Shown here one piece after another: positions 7,534 through 11,081 of a stretch of 11,081 nucleotides of DNA. Positions within the stretch are counted from its first letter, which is position 1; each line of letters begins with the position of its first letter. A program made the translations under genes and the position numbers. The DNA comes from Pseudomonadota bacterium. GTDB taxonomy: Bacteria > Pseudomonadota > Gammaproteobacteria > Burkholderiales > Gallionellaceae. The notes beneath the pieces are model-generated. The model was not told the DNA's origin and ran no database searches. It was given only the letters and a program-made list of their open reading frames with translations. Location of the stretch: the NCBI GenBank assembly GCA_021783525.1, contig JAJXTT010000029.1, positions 1-11,081 of the forward strand, read 5' to 3'.

Positions 7534-9903
7534 ATGTTCACAATTGCATCCTCGCTGTTACTGGCTTGTGTAGCGCTGGTCGCTTTGCTGGTCGTGCGTC
7601 CCTTGCGGCGCGCGCTGCTCAGCGCGCCGCTGCTTTCCGTCTACAGGAAGATACTGCCGCAGATGTCCAACACCGAACGCGAGGCACTGGAGGCAGGCAC
7701 GGTGTGGTGGGAAGGAGAATTGTTCCGCGGCAATCCGGACTGGAAGAAATTGCACGCCTATCCGCAGCCGACACTGACCCCCGTCGAGCAATCGTTTCTC
7801 GACAACGAAGTGGACGAGGCTTGCCGCCTGGTCGACGACTGGAAGGTATCCCAGACGACCTACGACATGTCGCCCGAAGCCTGGCAGTACATCAAGGATA
7901 AAGGCTTCCTGGGCATGATCATTCCGAAGAAATACGGCGGCCTGGAATTTTCAGCTTATGCGCACTCTCAGGTGGTGCAAAAGCTGTCCACGCGCTCGTC
8001 GGCGCTGGGGGTTTCGGTGATGGTGCCCAATTCGCTCGGCCCGGCCGAACTGCTGCTGCACTACGGCACCGATGCGCAGAAGAATTATTACCTGCCGCGT
8101 CTGGCCAAAGGCATCGAGATTCCGGCATTCGCGCTGACTTCGCCATGGGCCGGTTCCGATGCGGCATCCATCCCCGACGCGGGCATCGTGTGCAAGGGGC
8201 AGTGGCAAGGCCGTGAAGTGCTCGGCATGCGCGTCACCTGGGACAAGCGTTACATCACACTAGCCCCGCTGTGCACCATTCTCGGTCTGGCGTTTCGGCT
8301 CTACGATCCCGACGGCCTGCTGGGTGACCAAAAAGACATCGGCATCACCTGTGCGCTGGTGCCCCACGATCACCCGGGCGTCGATGTCGGCCGTCGCCAC
8401 CTTCCGCTCAATGGCGTTTTCACGACCGGACCGACGCGCGGCAAGGATGTGTTCATGCCGCTGGAATTCATCATCGGCGGCCCAGCGATGGCAGGCCGCG
8501 GCTGGCGCATGCTAATGGAATGTCTCGCCGCCGGCCGTTCTATCTCGCTGCCTTCGTCGAATACCGGGATGGCCAAGCTGACCGCCCGTGCTGTCGGCGC
8601 ATATGCAAGGGTGCGCAGCCAGTTCAAGATGTCGGTCGGCAAATTCGAGGGGGTCGAGGAAGCATTGACGCGCATCGGTGCCTATACCTACCTGGTGGAC
8701 GCAACACGTTCCATGACCGCCGGTGCGATCGATCTCGGCGAGAAACCGTCGGTGGCTTCGGCCATCGCCAAGTATCACGTCACCGAACTGGCACGCAAAG
8801 TCGTCAATGACGGCATGGACGTGATCGGCGGCAAAGGCATCTGCCTCGGACCATCGAACTTCCTCGGCCGTGCCTATCAGCAAGTGCCCGTCGGCATCAC
8901 TGTCGAAGGCGCCAATATCCTGACCCGCAGCCTGATCCTGTTCGGTCAGGGCGCGATCCGCTGCCATCCTTACGTGCTGAAGGAGATGCAGGCGGCGAAG
9001 AATCCGGATCCCGCGCAGGCGCTGCACGATTTCGATGCTGCCCTGTTCGGACACATCGGCTTCACCCTGCGCAACGGCGCAAGCGCGTTGTGGCACGGCC
9101 TGACCGGCGCGCGCTTCGTCAGCGTTCCGGCCAACGTTGCGCCTGAAGCCAGGCGGTACTATCAGCAGATCACCCGCTTTTCGGCCGCGTTTGCCTTCAC
9201 CTCCGACGTATCCATGCTGGTACTCGGCGGTAGCCTGAAGCGCCGCGAAAAGATGTCGGCGCGTCTGGGCGATATCCTGGCGCAGATGTACCTGATGTCG
9301 GCCGCCCTGAAACGCTATCAGGACGTGGGACAACAAGCCGACGCGCCCCTGCTGCACTGGAATATGCAGAACTCGCGCTATCTGGCGCAGGAGGCGTTCA
9401 AGGGCGTGATCGGAAACTATCCGAGCAAGCTGGCCGGCATGTTCCTGAACTTCATTGTCTTCCCGTTGGGGCGTCCCTATGCGGTCCAGTCCGATGAACT
9501 CGGCCATCAAGTGGCAAAGCTGGTGATCTCGCCGTCTGCAACGCGCGACCGCTTCACCGCCGATTGCCACTTGCCGAAAACGGCGAACGAACCGGTGGGC
9601 GCGCTGGAACTGGCATTCGCTGCCACCATCGCCGCCGAACCCATCGACGCCAAGGTGCGCGAAGCCGAGAGGCGAGGCCTGTTTGACGGCAACCCCGACG
9701 CCAACGTGCGCGACATCGCCCATGTTGCGTTCAAACAAGGTGTGGTCAGCGCCGAGGAATACGCGGTGCTGAAACGCCGCGACGAATTGCGCGACATCGT
9801 TGTGCGGGTCGACGATTTCCCGTTCGACTTCGATGTAGCCACCGCAAACAAGCGTAACGTCAAACCAAGCAAGGCCGTCATACCGGAGCGTATCGCAGCA
9901 TGA
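7534..9903 (+). CDS. fadE: FadE-type long-chain acyl-CoA dehydrogenase with N-terminal membrane segment
   Basis: First oxidation enzyme of fatty acid beta-oxidation (acyl-CoA to trans-2-enoyl-CoA, FAD-dependent, electrons to ETF). Its 789 residues match the large FadE class (E. coli FadE 814), not the ~380-residue type. Residues about 3-22 (FTIASSLLLACVALVALLVV) are a hydrophobic segment followed by RPLRR, so the enzyme is probably tethered to the inner membrane. The core shows FALTSPWAGSDAASIPDAG (from residue 199), then VGITVEGANILTRSLILFGQ, where E458 in the VEGAN motif is the expected catalytic base, and GAIRCHPYVLKEM. A long C-terminal helical domain follows. The start is set by AGGAGA at 7520-7525. 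It is probably co-transcribed with the tetR gene, so it should be derepressed when fatty acids are present. It differs clearly from the dehydrogenase at 1710-3488, suggesting a division of labour by chain length (inference). Confidence 0.95.
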   Translation: MFTIASSLLLACVALVALLVVRPLRRALLSAPLLSVYRKILPQMSNTEREALEAGTVWWEGELFRGNPDWKKLHAYPQPTLTPVEQSFLDNEVDEACRLVDDWKVSQTTYDMSPEAWQYIKDKGFLGMIIPKKYGGLEFSAYAHSQVVQKLSTRSSALGVSVMVPNSLGPAELLLHYGTDAQKNYYLPRLAKGIEIPAFALTSPWAGSDAASIPDAGIVCKGQWQGREVLGMRVTWDKRYITLAPLCTILGLAFRLYDPDGLLGDQKDIGITCALVPHDHPGVDVGRRHLPLNGVFTTGPTRGKDVFMPLEFIIGGPAMAGRGWRMLMECLAAGRSISLPSSNTGMAKLTARAVGAYARVRSQFKMSVGKFEGVEEALTRIGAYTYLVDATRSMTAGAIDLGEKPSVASAIAKYHVTELARKVVNDGMDVIGGKGICLGPSNFLGRAYQQVPVGITVEGANILTRSLILFGQGAIRCHPYVLKEMQAAKNPDPAQALHDFDAALFGHIGFTLRNGASALWHGLTGARFVSVPANVAPEARRYYQQITRFSAAFAFTSDVSMLVLGGSLKRREKMSARLGDILAQMYLMSAALKRYQDVGQQADAPLLHWNMQNSRYLAQEAFKGVIGNYPSKLAGMFLNFIVFPLGRPYAVQSDELGHQVAKLVISPSATRDRFTADCHLPKTANEPVGALELAFAATIAAEPIDAKVREAERRGLFDGNPDANVRDIAHVAFKQGVVSAEEYAVLKRRDELRDIVVRVDDFPFDFDVATANKRNVKPSKAVIPERIAA

Positions 9904-9910
9904 GGATCGT

Positions 9911-9952
9911 ATTCGCAAGCGAATCGAGATAGGCAGGCGTTTGTTTTTTTTT
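9911..9952 (+). terminator. Possible fadE terminator with nested palindrome and T-tract
   Basis: ATTCGC-AA-GCGAAT (9911-9924) is a perfect inverted repeat with a 2-nt centre, too tight for a full hairpin but able to fold with a CAAG loop. Alternatively CAAGCG (9916-9921) pairs with CGTTTG (9938-9943, one G-U pair), placing the nine Ts at 9944-9952 directly after the stem as in an intrinsic terminator. Either stem is short, so the strength is doubtful. Confidence 0.4.
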
Positions 9953-9962
9953 GAAGCCAAGC

Positions 9963-9977
9963 TAAAACGAACGTTTG
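9963..9977. promoter_or_regulatory. Operator 2: copy of the TetR-site core upstream of fadB
   Basis: TAAAACGAACGTTTG is identical over 15 bases to the core of the palindrome upstream of the tetR gene; the perfect inverted-repeat part AAACG-AA-CGTTT is at 9965-9976. The outer symmetry seen at the first site is absent here, so it may be bound more weakly. It lies 83 nt before the fadB start. In both places a T-rich tract and a GCC trinucleotide precede it by a few bases. A poor promoter (TTGTTT 9941-9946, 16 nt, TAAAAC 9963-9968) would overlap it; I would not rely on those boxes. Confidence 0.7.
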
Positions 9978-10060
9978 TCTCCGTGCATCCAATGTATGAA
10001 GTTGAATTTCCTTAGCGATGTTGTGCGCTACGGGAAACAAAAAACAAGGAGGAATGAGCA

Positions 10061-11081
10061 GTGAAGAGATTTAATGTAAGCAAGGTTGCAGTATTGGGAG
10101 CTGGCGTGATGGGCGCGCAGATCGCCGCGCACCTGGTCAACGCCAATGTCGAGACGCTGCTGTTCGAATTGCCGGCAAAGGAAGGCGACCCGAACGGCAA
10201 CGTGAACAAGGCGCTGGCGGGCCTGAAGAAACTGGAGCCCGCACCCGCAGCCAGCCCGGAAAAGCTCACCTACATCCAGCCTGCCAACTACGATCAGCAC
10301 CTGGAAAAGCTGCGCGAGTGCGACCTGGTGATCGAGGCCATCGCGGAGCGCATGGACTGGAAATCCGACTTGTACCGCAAGGTCGCGCCGTTCCTGAGTG
10401 AGAATGCAATTTTTGCGACGAACACCTCCGGCCTGTCCATCAATAAACTGGCCGAAGCATTTCCCGAAAACCTGCGCCATCGTTTCTGCGGCATCCACTT
10501 CTTCAATCCGCCGCGCTACATGCACCTGGTGGAATTGATCCCGTGCAAAGGCACGGAAACGGAACTGCTCGACCAACTGGAGACCTTCCTCGTTTCGACG
10601 GTGGGCAAAGGTGTCGTGCGCGCCAAGGATACGCCCAACTTCATCGCCAACCGCATCGGCGTATTTTCCATGCTCGCCACCAAGCATCATGCGGAGGCGT
10701 TCAATCTCGGCTTCGACATGGTGGATGCTCTGACAGGCCGTTATCTGGGTCGCCCGAAGAGCGCGACCTTCCGCACACTGGATGTGGTCGGGCTCGACGT
10801 GTTCGCGCATGTGGTCAACACCATGCGCGAGAACCTCACCGAAGACCCCTGGCACAAGCACTTCGAGCTGCCGGGCTGGTTCAAATATCTGGTCGACCAG
10901 GGCGCGTTGGGACAGAAGACCAAAAAAGGCATCTACCAGAAGATCGGCAAAGAGATCCATGTGCTCGATCTGCACAGCAGGCAATATCGCGTGTCCGACG
11001 CCAAGGTGGATGATGGCGTGAAAGAGATCCTGCGCGAACGCGACTGGGCTACAAAACTCGCTGCGCTGCACGCCAGCCAGC
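10061..11081 (+). CDS. fadB: 3-hydroxyacyl-CoA dehydrogenase/enoyl-CoA hydratase (FadB-type), 3' end cut by window
   Basis: Multifunctional beta-oxidation protein; the visible 340 codons are the NAD-dependent L-3-hydroxyacyl-CoA dehydrogenase part. The NAD-binding GAGVMG motif is at residues 13-18, VIEAIAE with E92 at 90-96, NTSGLS from 121, and the catalytic pair H146 (HFFNPP) and E158 (HLVELIP), spaced 12 apart as in E. coli FadB. DTPNFIANRIG follows. The start is the GTG at 10061, with a strong AAGGAGG (10046-10052) 8 nt upstream; the nearer ATG at 10054 is out of frame and stops after six codons. The dehydrogenase begins at residue 1, so this is not E. coli FadB (hydratase first) but the ~800-residue type with the hydratase/isomerase at the C terminus, as in Bacillus FadN. 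The hydratase half must lie beyond the window. A thiolase gene probably follows (inference from typical loci). Confidence 0.93.
   Translation, partial: MKRFNVSKVAVLGAGVMGAQIAAHLVNANVETLLFELPAKEGDPNGNVNKALAGLKKLEPAPAASPEKLTYIQPANYDQHLEKLRECDLVIEAIAERMDWKSDLYRKVAPFLSENAIFATNTSGLSINKLAEAFPENLRHRFCGIHFFNPPRYMHLVELIPCKGTETELLDQLETFLVSTVGKGVVRAKDTPNFIANRIGVFSMLATKHHAEAFNLGFDMVDALTGRYLGRPKSATFRTLDVVGLDVFAHVVNTMRENLTEDPWHKHFELPGWFKYLVDQGALGQKTKKGIYQKIGKEIHVLDLHSRQYRVSDAKVDDGVKEILRERDWATKLAALHASQ

Noticed and set aside
8512..9960. Open reading frame of 482 codons on the - strand opposite fadE.
   Set aside because: It is an antisense shadow of a clear FadE coding region and shows no recognisable motifs.
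9992..10015. Seven-codon ATG frame (MYEVEFP) in the fadB leader.
   Set aside because: Too short, no ribosome-binding site and no regulatory codon pattern.
10018..10074. Short frame (18 codons, ATG at 10018) overlapping the fadB start, possibly a leader peptide coupled to fadB.
   Set aside because: It has no Shine-Dalgarno of its own and contains the fadB ribosome-binding site inside it. A chance open frame is the simplest explanation.
1..11081. Search for mobile elements, CRISPR arrays, toxin-antitoxin or defence genes, tRNA/rRNA and tandem repeats.
   Set aside because: Nothing of the kind was seen by eye. Every stretch over 160 nt is covered by a well-supported metabolic or regulatory gene.

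Overview
The window comes from a bacterial chromosome, most likely a betaproteobacterium. I infer this from the GC-rich coding DNA, the Shine-Dalgarno-led and tightly packed genes, and the character of the proteins: a FadE-type acyl-CoA dehydrogenase, a PsrA-like TetR regulator, and a FadB whose dehydrogenase domain comes first. All genes lie on the + strand. Nothing resembles a mobile element, CRISPR array, tRNA or rRNA. It is a coherent locus for fatty-acid activation and beta-oxidation.

Left block (1-6642): the etfB tail, etfA, an acyl-CoA dehydrogenase of about 590 residues, a small hotdog thioesterase, an HSDL2-like short-chain dehydrogenase and a long-chain acyl-CoA synthetase. Gaps between genes are only 12 to about 50 nt, so this is probably one operon whose promoter lies left of the window. 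The synthetase makes acyl-CoA, the dehydrogenase oxidises it, and ETF (EtfAB) takes the electrons. The thioesterase could release CoA from stalled intermediates. The role of the SDR is not known.

Middle block (6643-9903): an AT-rich gap of about 125 nt holds a weak terminator-like hairpin, a probable promoter and a 22-bp near-perfect palindrome. It is followed by a TetR-family regulator (PsrA-like) and a membrane-anchored FadE-type acyl-CoA dehydrogenase, 39 nt apart and probably co-transcribed.

Right block (9904-11081): a 157-nt gap holds a possible fadE terminator and a second copy of the same operator core (15 identical bases, TAAAACGAACGTTTG). Then comes the first 340 codons of a FadB-type multifunctional protein, starting at a GTG and running off the window end.

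The most informative non-coding signal is the pair of identical operators, one before the regulator gene and one before fadB. They suggest an acyl-CoA-responsive repressor that controls its own operon and fadB. I found no sign of a wholly new system; the window reads as a well-organised metabolic locus with a few points worth checking.
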